DNA of 58,402 bases, from contig NZ_JACUUJ010000018.1 in NCBI RefSeq assembly GCF_014859355.1, positions 1 through 58,402 of the forward strand. The letters run 5' to 3'. This DNA comes from Yoonia sp. (GTDB lineage: Bacteria > Pseudomonadota > Alphaproteobacteria > Rhodobacterales > Rhodobacteraceae). Numbering within the stretch: the first letter of the stretch is position 1; each line of letters opens with the position of its first letter. Below, in pieces: positions 25,541 to 34,792 of this stretch. A model generated the notes under the pieces. That model searched no databases. It saw nothing but the letters and a program-made list of their open reading frames with translations, and was not told where the DNA came from. The position numbers were made by a program, and so were the translations under genes.

Positions 25541-27067
25541 CTAGACCGCGTCGCCTGCATCCAGCCGGTGCAACACATCCTCTGCCGCTTGCAGGATCGT
25601 GTTGCGCCGGATTTCGTCTATCCGGTCCCAGACCCCATACATATTTCCCATGCGTGGATTGCGTGCAAATCTGTCGCGGTGGCGATCAAGAAAATGCCAG
25701 TATAAAACATTGAAAGGACAGGCCTTTGGGCCGCTCTTGTCTTGCACGCGATAGGTGCAGTTGCCGCAGTAATCTGACATTTTGTGAATGTAGTTACCCG
25801 ATGAAATATAGGGTTTTGATGCGATGATCCCGTCATCGGCGAATTGGCTCATGCCAATGACATTCGGGGCCTCGACCCATTCATAGGCGTCGGCATAGAC
25901 GGCCAGATACCATTGATGCACCTGGGCCGGATCAACCCCGGCCAGCAACGCAAAATTCCCCGTGACCATCAGACGCTGGATATGGTGGGCATAGGCTTCG
26001 GCCTTGGTTTGGGCGACAGATTTTGCAATGCAATTCATGCGCGTCGCCGCCCCCCAGAACATCGCGGGCAGGTCCCGGGTATGTCCCAGCGCGTTGCGCG
26101 TGACATAATCGGGGCCTTCGCGAAAATAGATGCCGCGCACATATTCGCGCCAGCCGATGATCTGGCGAATGAACCCTTCGACGGCGTTCAGCGGTGCCGC
26201 GCCTTCGCGGTAGGCCTGTTCTGCGCGGCGGCACACATCGAGCGGATCCAGCAGGCCCGCATTGATGTAAAGCCCGACAACCGCATGATATAAAAAGCGG
26301 TGATCATCCAGCATTGCATCCTGAAAGTCTCCGAAATTTGGCAACCCACCCTTGATCCAGTGGTCCAGATGTCGCCGCGCTTGTGCTGCATCTGTCGCAA
26401 ACCAGAATGGGCGCAGCGTGCCGAAATGATGGCCAAAGCGGGCTTGGACAAGATCAAGCACCTGATTAACAGTGTCATCCGTTGCAAACTGCATTGGGCC
26501 GTCATAATCAACATCACCCGGGGCCGGTTTGCGGTTGTCGTGGTCATAGTTCCACTTGCCACCCTCAGGGTTTTTGCCATCCATCAAAAGGCCCGTCTTG
26601 CGGCGCATTTCGCGGTAGAAATATTCCATCCGCAGCGTCTTGCGCCCCTTGGCCCAAGCATCAAATTCCTGATGGTTGGCGATGAAACGGTCATCGGGCA
26701 AGCAGTGGGATTTCAGTGGCATTTCGGCCAGTGCGCTGATCAGCCGCCATTCGCCCGGTTCGGTATAGATAATACCGGCTGCGTCATGTTCCGACGCGCG
26801 GCGGATCAGTTCGCCGGTGATGGAACCGGCATTGTCAGGGTCATCCAACGTGGCATAGGCCACCTGCCAGCCGTCATCGCGCAGGCTGCGGGCAAATTTG
26901 CGCATCGAAGCAAAAGTAAAAGCGATTTTCTTGGGGTGGTGAGGGACATAGGATGCCTCGTCGGCGACCTCTGCCATGACGACGATGTCGCGGCCTTTGT
27001 CGGCCTTGCGCAAGGCAGACAGGTTGTGCGACAGCTGGTCGCCCAGGACCAAAACCAACCTTACCAT
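25541..27067 (-). CDS. cryB: Cryptochrome/photolyase family protein with Fe-S cluster, CryB/PhrB type
   Basis: 508 aa. The N-terminus (VLVLGDQLS...) and overall pattern match the FeS-BCP class, (6-4) photolyase-like proteins such as Rhodobacter sphaeroides CryB and Agrobacterium PhrB. Four Cys in the C-terminal half (one in RMNCIAKS, two in YCGNCTYR, one in KACPFN) are placed to bind a [4Fe-4S] cluster. An FAD pocket is expected between them. The protein repairs UV lesions or acts as a blue-light receptor; sequence alone does not settle which. It overlaps the upstream SDR gene by 7 bp, so the two are translated together. Confidence 0.92.
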   Translation of the reverse strand: MVRLVLVLGDQLSHNLSALRKADKGRDIVVMAEVADEASYVPHHPKKIAFTFASMRKFARSLRDDGWQVAYATLDDPDNAGSITGELIRRASEHDAAGIIYTEPGEWRLISALAEMPLKSHCLPDDRFIANHQEFDAWAKGRKTLRMEYFYREMRRKTGLLMDGKNPEGGKWNYDHDNRKPAPGDVDYDGPMQFATDDTVNQVLDLVQARFGHHFGTLRPFWFATDAAQARRHLDHWIKGGLPNFGDFQDAMLDDHRFLYHAVVGLYINAGLLDPLDVCRRAEQAYREGAAPLNAVEGFIRQIIGWREYVRGIYFREGPDYVTRNALGHTRDLPAMFWGAATRMNCIAKSVAQTKAEAYAHHIQRLMVTGNFALLAGVDPAQVHQWYLAVYADAYEWVEAPNVIGMSQFADDGIIASKPYISSGNYIHKMSDYCGNCTYRVQDKSGPKACPFNVLYWHFLDRHRDRFARNPRMGNMYGVWDRIDEIRRNTILQAAEDVLHRLDAGDAV

Positions 27068-27723
27068 GGGATTTCCTTGCCTGCGTAATCATAAAAACCG
27101 CCAGAATTTTCGGGTTTCAGCCTATCCAGCACAGTCAGCAGGTTTGTGGCGGCTGTGCTTGCCGGAACAGTTTTATGACGGCCCGCATAATTGGCAGTAA
27201 ACGGCGTTTCCACCGTGCCGGGATGCAGGACCACGCAAATTGATCCTTTGTGCGAACGGCCCAGCTCTATCGCTGCGCCATGCACGATCTGGTTCAGCGC
27301 CGCTTTGGATGCACGATAGCTATACCAACCGCCGATCTTGTTATCTCCGATGGAACCGACGCGCGCCGATAAAACGGCCACCACGCTGCGCCCGTCTTTG
27401 GGCAAAAGGCGCGGCACATGGGACAAGATCAGCGCGGGCCCAATGCTGTTGACGGCAAATACCTGCGCAAGATCGCCTGCGCTGATGGCGCTTAGCGATT
27501 TTTCCGGACTGCTGCCTGTCGGTGCCAGAATACCTACAGCCACAAAAATCAGATCGAATGGCCCGGTCAATTGCCCCAGGTGGCGGTTGACCGACGCGGG
27601 GTCTGTCAAATCCAAGCCGTCAACACTGCGCGACAGCGCAGTGACGTTTCCGCCCAAGCGCGTGATCTGGCGGGCGATTTCTGCGCCGATGCCGCCGCTG
27701 GCCCCAATTATCAATGCACGCAT
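27061..27723 (-). CDS. Short-chain dehydrogenase/reductase
   Basis: This 220-aa classical SDR has the cofactor motif GASGGIGAEI at 7-16, the NSIG equivalent of NAG-region strands (AVNSIGPAL) and the active site YSYRASK (Tyr-x3-Lys). The short length and sequence resemble the CsgA/YciK-like SDRs. AAGGAG lies before the ATG. Its 7-bp overlap with cryB suggests a shared light- or stress-related expression, but its substrate is unknown. Confidence 0.88.
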   Translation of the reverse strand: MRALIIGASGGIGAEIARQITRLGGNVTALSRSVDGLDLTDPASVNRHLGQLTGPFDLIFVAVGILAPTGSSPEKSLSAISAGDLAQVFAVNSIGPALILSHVPRLLPKDGRSVVAVLSARVGSIGDNKIGGWYSYRASKAALNQIVHGAAIELGRSHKGSICVVLHPGTVETPFTANYAGRHKTVPASTAATNLLTVLDRLKPENSGGFYDYAGKEIPW

Positions 27724-27798
27724 CCCAATCTCCTTCGAGATGGAAAGGTGGGGCGAATATCGCTTTTGACAAGCGCGACAGGGAAGTGACCCGCATGC

Positions 27799-27827
27799 AA
27801 AAGGGCGCCCGACAAAAGCGCCCTTTT
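27799..27827 (-). terminator. Rho-independent terminator after the first cold-shock gene
   Basis: AAAAGGGCGC and GCGCCCTTTT pair perfectly (10 bp) around a 9-nt loop, 16 nt beyond the csp stop. T-runs are present on both strands, so it could work in both directions, but only the minus-strand csp gene ends here. Confidence 0.85.
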
Positions 27828-27842
27828 CGCGTTTTTAACTGT

Positions 27843-28052
27843 TTAGCCGGCCAAGGTAATGTTTACAGCGCTTTCACGCCCATCACGCCCCGCTTCGATA
27901 TCAAAATTGACTTTTTGGTCATCTTTCAGCCCGGTCAAACCAGACCGTTCAACTGCTGAAATATGCACAAATACATCTTTCGACCCGCCATCGGGAGCGA
28001 TAAATCCATAACCTTTGGTTGTATTGAACCATTTGACAGTGCCTGAAGCCAT
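27843..28052 (-). CDS. Cold-shock protein (CspA family), copy 1
   Basis: 69-aa single cold-shock domain with RNP1-like [10 protein letters not shown] and RNP2-like VFVHISAVE. These small cytosolic proteins bind single-stranded nucleic acid and melt RNA structure. AAGGAAGG precedes the ATG at 28052. A longer reading from 28070 is less likely. It lies in tandem with a near-identical paralogue 238 bp upstream and has its own terminator. Confidence 0.93.
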   Translation of the reverse strand: MASGTVKWFNTTKGYGFIAPDGGSKDVFVHISAVERSGLTGLKDDQKVNFDIEAGRDGRESAVNITLAG

Positions 28053-28290
28053 GTCTTTGCCTTCCTTCATCTTTTCCCGCTCGCGAAATTGCAGCGGGCT
28101 GGCTCGGTCAAACTCGGATCGCGTGACTGGGCCGTGAAGGATACAGTGTTCGATAGGTTAACGTCGCAGATTCATCATGCCAGAATCAGCGTAAAAATCA
28201 AGAAATTTGGATAATTGACATTCGGCCAGCAACCGACTGCCGAAGGTAAGGCGCGCATATCGTTGCGCGCCTAAATTTCATGCACTCAGC
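28053..28290. other. Spacer between the two cold-shock genes
   Basis: About 240 bp without a gene. It must hold the promoter and 5' leader of copy 1. A hairpin GGCGCGCA-TATCGT-TGCGCGCC at 28250-28271 lies just after the stop of copy 2 and may be a weak terminator, since only a poor T-run follows on the minus strand. Confidence 0.5.
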
Positions 28291-28497
28291 TTATGCCAGT
28301 GCGAGGTTGATCGCAGATTCACGACCGTCACGGCCAGATTCGACATCAAAAGTGACCTTTTGGTCGTCTTTCAGGCCGGTCAGGCCAGAGCGCTCAACAG
28401 CGGAGATGTGGACGAATACGTCCTTTGAGCCGCCATCGGGAGCGATAAAGCCGAAGCCTTTAGTTGCGTTGAACCATTTCACGGTGCCAGTAGCCAT
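28291..28497 (-). CDS. Cold-shock protein (CspA family), copy 2
   Basis: 68-aa cold-shock domain with [10 protein letters not shown] and VFVHISAVE. It differs from copy 1 at only a modest number of positions, so the pair is a tandem duplication or long-retained paralogues. AAGGAAA lies upstream of the ATG. A non-coding stretch of about 300 bp upstream probably contains a long 5' leader, as is usual for csp genes. Confidence 0.93.
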   Translation of the reverse strand: MATGTVKWFNATKGFGFIAPDGGSKDVFVHISAVERSGLTGLKDDQKVTFDVESGRDGRESAINLALA

Positions 28498-28797
28498 CGT
28501 GTTTTTCCTTTAGTATCAGTGCTGCCCACGTGATTGCGACAGCCCGGCGTAGTCAGTGCAAAATCGAATGACTGTAGCCGAAAGGGAAAACAGTGGTCGA
28601 GATGAATAACGTATGCAGCCTTCACATGGGGCTTTGCGCAGTGAAATGCAAGTGAAATCCGTGTAACAATTTCGCGTCGGGCTTGTGGATGTGTAGATCC
28701 TGATGTTCTCCAAAGGCAAAACATCCGGAAAATTTATCAGCCTGAAATGATCGGCAACACCTGACGCGTGGCCCTTCATTTCGCGTGCAATGAATCC
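28498..28797. promoter_or_regulatory. Upstream region of cold-shock gene copy 2
   Basis: This 300-bp stretch has no credible gene on either strand. It lies between ettA (which ends at 28798 on the minus strand) and csp copy 2 and must contain the csp promoter and 5' untranslated leader. I see no confident promoter boxes. Confidence 0.4.
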
Positions 28798-30453
28798 TTA
28801 GCGCACGAATTTCTTGTGCTTCATCCGCTTGGGTTCCAGCGCATCGGCGCCCAGCCGTGCCTTTTTATCCTCTTCGTAGTCCGTGAACCCGCCCTGGAAC
28901 CATTCGACATGGGCGTTGCCTTCAAACGCAAGGATGTGCGTGCAGATCCGGTCAAGGAAGAAACGGTCGTGGCTGATGACCACTGCGCAGCCGGCGAAAT
29001 CGACCAGGGCATCCTCAAGTGCGCGGAGCGTTTCAACGTCCAGATCGTTGGTCGGTTCGTCCAGCAGCAACACGTTGCCGCCGGATTTCAGCAGTTTTGC
29101 CATATGCACGCGGTTGCGTTCACCGCCCGACAGCAGACCGACCTTTTTCTGCTGGTCGCCGCCCTTGAAGTTGAAAGCCGAACAATAGGCGCGGCTGTTC
29201 ATTGATGCATCGCCCAGTTCGATGATTTCCGCACCACCGGTGATTTCTTCCCAGACCGTGCTGTCAGGGCTTAAGGCGTCGCGCGACTGGTCCACATAGG
29301 ACAGTTGGACAGTTTCGCCGTATTCCACGGTGCCTTCATCCGGTTCGGTCTGGCCCGTTAGCATGGAAAACAGCGTGGATTTCCCCGCGCCGTTCGGCCC
29401 GATCACACCAACGATACCGCCGGGGGGCAGATCGAACGACAGGTTTTCGACCAAGAGCTTGTCACCCATATGTTTTTTCAGCCCGTCCACGGCGATCACC
29501 TTGGACCCAAGACGGGGGCCGTTGGGGATGATGATCTGGGCGCGGCCCATCTTTTCACGCTCTGACTGGTTGGCCAGATCGTTATAGGCGCTGATCCGCG
29601 CCTTTGATTTCGCCTGCCGCGCCTTGGCGCCCTGCCGCATCCATTCCAGTTCGCGTTGCAGGGTGCGTTGTTTGGATTTATCATCTTTGGCTTCGCGTTC
29701 CAGCCGCTTTGCCTTGGCTTCCAGCCAGCTGGAATAGTTGCCTTCGTGCGGGATGCCCGACCCGCGGTCGAGTTCCAGAATCCAGCCGGTGATCGCATCA
29801 AGGAAATAGCGGTCGTGGGTGACGATCAGAATTGTGCCTTTGTAATCAATCAGGTGCTGTTGCAGCCATGCGATTGTTTCGGCGTCTAAATGGTTGGTCG
29901 GTTCGTCCAACAGCAACATGTCTGGCGCATCCAGCAATAGTTTGCACAGCGCCACACGGCGTTTTTCACCGCCTGACAGGGTGGTGACGTCGGCGTCATC
30001 GGGGGGGCAGCGCAGGGCCTCCATTGAAATGTCGATCTGCGCGTCGAGGTCCCAAAGGTTCTGGCTGTCGATTTCATCCTGAAGCTGCGCCATTTCATCG
30101 GCGGTTTCTTCCGAATAGTTCATCGCGACTTCGTTATAGCGGTCAAGAATCGCCTTTTTGTCAGCGACACCCAGCATGACATTTTCGCGCACGCTCAGGT
30201 TGGGGTCCAGTTCGGGCTCTTGCGGCAGGTAGCCCACGCGCGCGCCTTCGGCCGCCCATGCCTCGCCTGCGAAATCCTTGTCCTGGCCCGCCATGATCCG
30301 CATCAGTGTGGATTTACCGGTGCCGTTCACGCCGACGACGCCGATTTTTACACCGGGTAGAAAGTTCAGGCGGATGTTTTCGAACACCTTTTTTCCGCCG
30401 GGGTAAGTTTTTGAGACGCCGTCCATGAAATAGACGAATTGATTGCTAGCCAT
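28798..30453 (-). CDS. ettA: Energy-dependent translational throttle protein EttA (ABC-F)
   Basis: A soluble ABC-F protein (551 aa) with two ABC domains joined by a charged linker. The Walker A motifs are GVNGTGKST and GPNGAGKST, the signatures LSGGEKRRVALC and LSGGERNRVHM, and the Walker B motifs MLLLDEPTNHLD and VLLLDEPTNDLD. Full-length similarity places it with EttA, which binds the ribosomal E site and gates elongation by ATP/ADP ratio. The start MASNQF has GGAG upstream; a longer frame would overlap the gene upstream. It lies 13 bp after the GGDEF/EAL gene. Confidence 0.94.
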   Translation of the reverse strand: MASNQFVYFMDGVSKTYPGGKKVFENIRLNFLPGVKIGVVGVNGTGKSTLMRIMAGQDKDFAGEAWAAEGARVGYLPQEPELDPNLSVRENVMLGVADKKAILDRYNEVAMNYSEETADEMAQLQDEIDSQNLWDLDAQIDISMEALRCPPDDADVTTLSGGEKRRVALCKLLLDAPDMLLLDEPTNHLDAETIAWLQQHLIDYKGTILIVTHDRYFLDAITGWILELDRGSGIPHEGNYSSWLEAKAKRLEREAKDDKSKQRTLQRELEWMRQGAKARQAKSKARISAYNDLANQSEREKMGRAQIIIPNGPRLGSKVIAVDGLKKHMGDKLLVENLSFDLPPGGIVGVIGPNGAGKSTLFSMLTGQTEPDEGTVEYGETVQLSYVDQSRDALSPDSTVWEEITGGAEIIELGDASMNSRAYCSAFNFKGGDQQKKVGLLSGGERNRVHMAKLLKSGGNVLLLDEPTNDLDVETLRALEDALVDFAGCAVVISHDRFFLDRICTHILAFEGNAHVEWFQGGFTDYEEDKKARLGADALEPKRMKHKKFVR

Positions 30454-30466
30454 TTGGCATGCTCCG

Positions 30467-32338
30467 CTATGGTATGAGTTGCTCCTTAGATAGCGATGCC
30501 ATGCCGCCGGGGCAATCGGTGTTGGCCGAAAGCCATGGAATGACCTCTTCTTCGGGCATTGGTGGGGCAATCCAGAACCCTTGCATGACGTCCCCGCCGC
30601 AATCTGTGATCAAGCTCGCCTGATCAGGGTCTTCCACGGACTTGATCACGACACTCAGGTCCAGTTTGCGGCACAGGTCGATCAGGGTTGTGAAAATTGT
30701 CATGGCCTTGTGGTCGTCACGGATGGAACCGGTCATTGAACAATCAAGTTTGATGCCGCTGACCGCCAGTTTTGCCAGATGCCCCAGACCCACGTTGCCA
30801 CAGTCGAAATGATCCAAAATTGTGATATACCCCGCTTTGTTCAATGCGATGATGGCCTTTTTGATAGCTGAGTCATTGTCATGGATTTGCTGGGTTATTG
30901 TCGCAGGCAGTTCGATGATGATGTCCCGGCATCGCAGCGCATGTGATAAGATGTCGCGATCTAGTCGTGAGGCAAAGTCAGGATGGCTGATTGCCTCGGG
31001 TGAGACGTTGAAAGTGATATAAATCTGACCAAAGTCGGCAGCGTTCAACTGCGCCTTGAGGTTCGTTGCGGCGCGCATTGCCAGAAAATCAATATCGGCC
31101 ATCAGTCCGAGAGACCGTGCCACGGGAAAAAAGGCTGTGGGGGCAAGCAAATCGCCGGTTGGCCGGTTTAGCCGCACAAGCGTTTCAAACCCGCGAATTT
31201 GCCCGGATGCGATTCCCACGATGGGTTGATACAAAAAAGCCAGACTTTCGTTTTGTACGGCTTTATGCAATTTGTGCGCTATGCACCGTTCATTCGTATG
31301 ACGAACGTAAAGCTCTTTATTATAGGTGGCAATTCTGCCCCTGCCGTTTTTTTTCACATCGTAAAGCGCAAAATCGGATCGGACCAGCAGGTCGTCGGCC
31401 GACATGATATTTTCATTTGACAGCGCAGCCCCGATGCTGATGCCGCACCGCAAGGCGCGATTGTCCCAAATGATGGGTTCCTCGACGGCTTCAATGACGC
31501 ATTTGCCAATCTCTTCCAGTTCTTCAAGGCTGTGCAAACCGGTGCAAACAGCGACAAATTCATCCCCGCCGATCCGCGCGATCAGGTCGGTTTCGCGCAT
31601 ACATTCGCGCATGCGTCCGGCAATCGTGACCAGAATGGTATCGCCGGCCGAATGACCATGCGTGTCATTTATCTGTTTGAAATTATCGAGATCGATATGC
31701 AAAATGCCAAAGGTGGTTTGCTGCTGTTTTTTTGTCATTTCCTGGTTGATGAACCGCAGAAATTCACCCCGGTTTGCCAACCCGGTCAGCGTATCATGCG
31801 CCGCGATATGGGTCAGTTTGTCACTTGCGGCCTTGATCCGCCGTTCCCTGTTGATGGTGTTGGTGACGTCGCGACAAACCAGTATGGCGCGTTCTTCGTC
31901 GCCATCTTCAACCTGAAAAGATGTGGTAGTTTCCAGCCAGATCGTTTTGCCATCTCCACGGATGTTTTCGCGCAAGATGATTTTTGTGCTGGTGGGGTCG
32001 TCATTATCATGGCGAAATGCTTTGATTTCCGCATCTTCCGGCGTCTTGTCCGGGGGCAGGGCAAATGACAAGGGGTTCCGGCCCAATACTTCTTGTGGGG
32101 TGCGTTTCATTATTCTGTAATAGGCATCGTTGGCCCAAAGCGTGATGCCATCCATCGTCTGCACCAGAATTCCGGCATCGGCATTTTGTGACGACATCCT
32201 GTGATAGGACGTAACCTGCCGTTCCTGCGCAAGCTGGGCCTGAACACGTCTGAGGTGCGTATGCTGCCGCCATCCAAAGCCAACGGCGATAAGCGCGGGT
32301 AGGGAAAATATGCTGAAAATAATGGGTGGACTGAACAT
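30467..32338 (-). CDS. PAS-GGDEF-EAL protein with intact cyclase and degenerate phosphodiesterase motifs
   Basis: 623 aa: an N-terminal membrane helix, a PAS domain (about 45-165; QTMDGITLWANDAYYRIM), a GGDEF domain with DTLTGLANR, DLDNFKQINDTHGH and ARIGGDEF, then an EAL-like domain. The I-site RETD is present five residues before GGDEF. The EAL domain is degraded: the EAL motif reads ETL, the metal-binding E-x-T-E position reads ELPA, the DDFG loop reads DHFD, and the A-E-G-V-E region reads IKSVE. Cyclase activity is likely; phosphodiesterase activity is not. The start is uncertain: ATG at 32338 lacks a close Shine-Dalgarno, and a TTG at 32383 is possible. Confidence 0.85.
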   Translation of the reverse strand: MFSPPIIFSIFSLPALIAVGFGWRQHTHLRRVQAQLAQERQVTSYHRMSSQNADAGILVQTMDGITLWANDAYYRIMKRTPQEVLGRNPLSFALPPDKTPEDAEIKAFRHDNDDPTSTKIILRENIRGDGKTIWLETTTSFQVEDGDEERAILVCRDVTNTINRERRIKAASDKLTHIAAHDTLTGLANRGEFLRFINQEMTKKQQQTTFGILHIDLDNFKQINDTHGHSAGDTILVTIAGRMRECMRETDLIARIGGDEFVAVCTGLHSLEELEEIGKCVIEAVEEPIIWDNRALRCGISIGAALSNENIMSADDLLVRSDFALYDVKKNGRGRIATYNKELYVRHTNERCIAHKLHKAVQNESLAFLYQPIVGIASGQIRGFETLVRLNRPTGDLLAPTAFFPVARSLGLMADIDFLAMRAATNLKAQLNAADFGQIYITFNVSPEAISHPDFASRLDRDILSHALRCRDIIIELPATITQQIHDNDSAIKKAIIALNKAGYITILDHFDCGNVGLGHLAKLAVSGIKLDCSMTGSIRDDHKAMTIFTTLIDLCRKLDLSVVIKSVEDPDQASLITDCGGDVMQGFWIAPPMPEEEVIPWLSANTDCPGGMASLSKEQLIP

Positions 32339-32733
32339 GGCAATAAACGTGACTATTTCCTTTGACGCATCTTTTTCACGCAATCCTCTAGGTCAGGTTA
32401 ATATTCCTGCCGAACCATGTTTGCCGAGTCAAACAGGCATGGTGGTCGCTGCGTCAATGATTGAATTTTCCGGTAAATCGGGATGAATGTTGTCTGTGTT
32501 AAAAGTTTTGTGACGGGAAATCTGCCTTAAACTGACTGATATTCAGGCCAAACGATAATTTTTGATTAAATATTCGCGAAAAAGAACTGTAATCAAGGCA
32601 GGTAACAAGTTTTTTTCGCAAAGTTAGCACAATCCCCTAAGATACAAAACAGGCAGGCAGCAGAACCTGCACGATGAACCGGGCGCAAGCCTTGTCTGAC
32701 GATACGCAACAAAAGCAACACAGGGACATTGCC
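32339..32733. promoter_or_regulatory. Divergent intergenic region, GGDEF/EAL gene versus universal stress protein
   Basis: Nearly 400 bp, AT-rich around 32460-32600, with no credible gene. It must hold divergent promoters. I looked for an FNR-type TTGAT-N4-ATCAA palindrome and for TTAA-N7-TTAA sites and found neither. Confidence 0.4.
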
Positions 32734-33174
32734 ATGAGTAAGACAACATTTGTTGTTGGTCTGGATGGGTCCGAGGCGGGGGCGCGGGCGCTTGCCTTTG
32801 CCAAGGACCGCGCCAAAGCCGTCGGGGACTGCACGATCGTGATTTGTTATGTGATTGAATGGTCGCCATTCAGCTTTCAAACCCCCGAAGAAAACGAAAA
32901 ACGCCACCAACGCCGCGAACAAGAAATCGCCATGGCGCGTGAACGCGTGCTTGATCCGGCGCTGGAACGGGCCGCGACGGAAGGCTTTGATGTGGTGGGG
33001 ATCGTCCGGCACGGAGATGCTGCGGATATTCTGGAATCTCTGGCGCGCGAACGTGGCGCCAAGCAGATCATCATCGGGCGTGTGGGCACACGCGGCCTGA
33101 AGTCACGCATTTTCGGTGGCGTCGCAGGGCGGCTGGTGGCGACAGCCTCGGTTCCTGTCACGATCATTCCATGA
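32734..33174 (+). CDS. Universal stress protein (UspA family)
   Basis: A 146-aa single Usp domain: FVVGLDGSEAGARAL at the N-terminus (the Asp that contacts ATP) and GRVGTRGLKSRIFGG near the C-terminus, close to the G-x2-G-x9-G-S/T nucleotide motif but with Gly in the final position. ATP binding is therefore uncertain. The start MSKTTF has AGGGA upstream; an earlier Met 20 codons before is less likely. It is 11 bp upstream of the symporter gene, so it may modulate or be co-expressed with it. Confidence 0.9.
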   Translation: MSKTTFVVGLDGSEAGARALAFAKDRAKAVGDCTIVICYVIEWSPFSFQTPEENEKRHQRREQEIAMARERVLDPALERAATEGFDVVGIVRHGDAADILESLARERGAKQIIIGRVGTRGLKSRIFGGVAGRLVATASVPVTIIP

Positions 33175-33185
33175 GGGGTAAAGTT

Positions 33186-34736
33186 ATGTCGAAATTCTTT
33201 GTCTTTGTGACAGGGCTGATTGCGGCCCTTCTACCCGGCATGGCCGCTGCACAAGAAGCGTCAGGCCTTGATGCGCGGATCAATGCGATTTTCGCAGATT
33301 ATACCGGCTGGTATGTGTCGTTCATCTTTGCACCTTTGCCGGGCACCAGTTTTTCGTGGATCGCGCTTTGGTTGGTGGTTGGTGCGCTGGTCTTTACCGT
33401 CTATTTCGGGGCGATCCAGTTCAAGGGCTTTGTCCATTCGATCCGGCTGGTCAAGGGCGATTATTCCGACCCCAATGACGCGGGCGAGGTCAGCCATTTT
33501 CAGGCGCTGGCGACGGCGCTGTCGGGCACTGTGGGTCTGGGCAATATCGCGGGTGTCGCGGTGGCGGTCAGCATCGGCGGGCCAGGTGCGACATTCTGGA
33601 TGGTGGTTGCGGGCCTGTTTGGCATGGCGACCAAATTCACCGAATGCACCTTGGGCGTGAAATACCGCAACGAATACCCTGACGGCAGCGTGTCCGGCGG
33701 GCCGATGTATTACATTACCAAAGGGTTCAAGGAACGCGGGCTGCCGCTGGGCGGGTTCATGGCGGTGATGTTTTCCATCTTTACCATTCTGGGCGCGCTG
33801 GGTGGCGGCAACATGTTTCAGGCCAATCAGGCGCACGCGCAGATTTCCGGTGTTGTCGGGGATTATCCAGGTTGGATCACCGGTGTGGTGCTGGCGCTGG
33901 TGACGTTCGCGGTGATCGCGGGCGGCTTGAAATCCATTGCGCGGGTGACCGAAAAGGTCGTGCCGTTCATGGGAATTTTCTATGTGCTGGTGTCGATCCT
34001 GATCCTGATCATCAACTATGACCAGATCGCATGGGCGTTCGGGCAGATCTTTGTGGGGGCCTTTACCGGGCTTGGCGTTGTCGGCGGCTTTACCGGCGCG
34101 CTGATCCAGGGGTTCCGGCGTGCAGCGTTTTCCAACGAAGCAGGGATTGGGTCGGCGGCCATCGCCCACTCGGCCGTGCGGACAAAGGAGCCCGTGACCG
34201 AAGGTTATGTGGCCCTGTTGGAACCGTTCATCGACACGGTGGTGATCTGCACAATGACCGCACTGGTGATCGTGATCAGCGGTGTGCTGAACTTTGACCC
34301 TGAAACCGGGCTGTATATCTGGAACGCGGAATTGGGCCGGATCGCGACCGAAGGTGATGTGGGCGGTGTTGCCCTGACATCGGCGGCCTATGCACAGGCG
34401 TTTTCATGGTTCCCTGTCCTGCTGATGGTGGCCGTGGTGCTGTTTGCCTTTTCGACCATGATCAGTTGGTCCTATTACGGGCTGAAGGCCTGGACCTATC
34501 TGTTCGGTGAAGGCGCGATGAAGGAGCTGGTCTTCAAGATCATTTTCTGCCTGTTCATCGTGATCGGTGCGGCGGCCAGCCTTGGGCCTGTCATCGACTT
34601 TTCGGATGCCATGCTATTTTCAATGGCCATCGTGAACATCATCGCGCTGTATTTCCTGATGCCGATCGTCAGGCGCGAATTGAACAGCTATGTCAGCCGC
34701 CTGAAGTCGGGCGAGATTGTCAAATTCAAGCAGTGA
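33186..34736 (+). CDS. Alanine/glycine:cation symporter (AGCS family)
   Basis: 516-aa inner-membrane protein with about 11 membrane segments. Family signatures include GLGNIAGVAVAVSIGGPGATFWM, which contributes to substrate binding, and FSNEAGIGSAAIAHSA. Members import alanine or glycine with Na+ or H+. The N-terminus (FFVFVTGLIAALLPGMAAAQ) looks like a signal peptide ahead of the first core helix, as often in this family. AGGGG precedes the ATG. A strong terminator follows the gene. Confidence 0.93.
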   Translation: MSKFFVFVTGLIAALLPGMAAAQEASGLDARINAIFADYTGWYVSFIFAPLPGTSFSWIALWLVVGALVFTVYFGAIQFKGFVHSIRLVKGDYSDPNDAGEVSHFQALATALSGTVGLGNIAGVAVAVSIGGPGATFWMVVAGLFGMATKFTECTLGVKYRNEYPDGSVSGGPMYYITKGFKERGLPLGGFMAVMFSIFTILGALGGGNMFQANQAHAQISGVVGDYPGWITGVVLALVTFAVIAGGLKSIARVTEKVVPFMGIFYVLVSILILIINYDQIAWAFGQIFVGAFTGLGVVGGFTGALIQGFRRAAFSNEAGIGSAAIAHSAVRTKEPVTEGYVALLEPFIDTVVICTMTALVIVISGVLNFDPETGLYIWNAELGRIATEGDVGGVALTSAAYAQAFSWFPVLLMVAVVLFAFSTMISWSYYGLKAWTYLFGEGAMKELVFKIIFCLFIVIGAAASLGPVIDFSDAMLFSMAIVNIIALYFLMPIVRRELNSYVSRLKSGEIVKFKQ

Positions 34737-34751
34737 AGGTGTTGACATGAC

Positions 34752-34786
34752 AAAGGGGCGCGCAGGGCAACCTGCGCGCCCTTTTT
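34752..34786 (+). terminator. Rho-independent terminator after the AGCS symporter gene
   Basis: GGGCGCGCAGG pairs perfectly with CCTGCGCGCCC (11 bp) around a GCAA tetraloop and is followed by TTTTT. It also lies just past the stop of the convergent metallo-hydrolase gene, with AAA on the other flank, so it may serve both genes. Confidence 0.93.
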
Positions 34787-34792
34787 GTGTCG

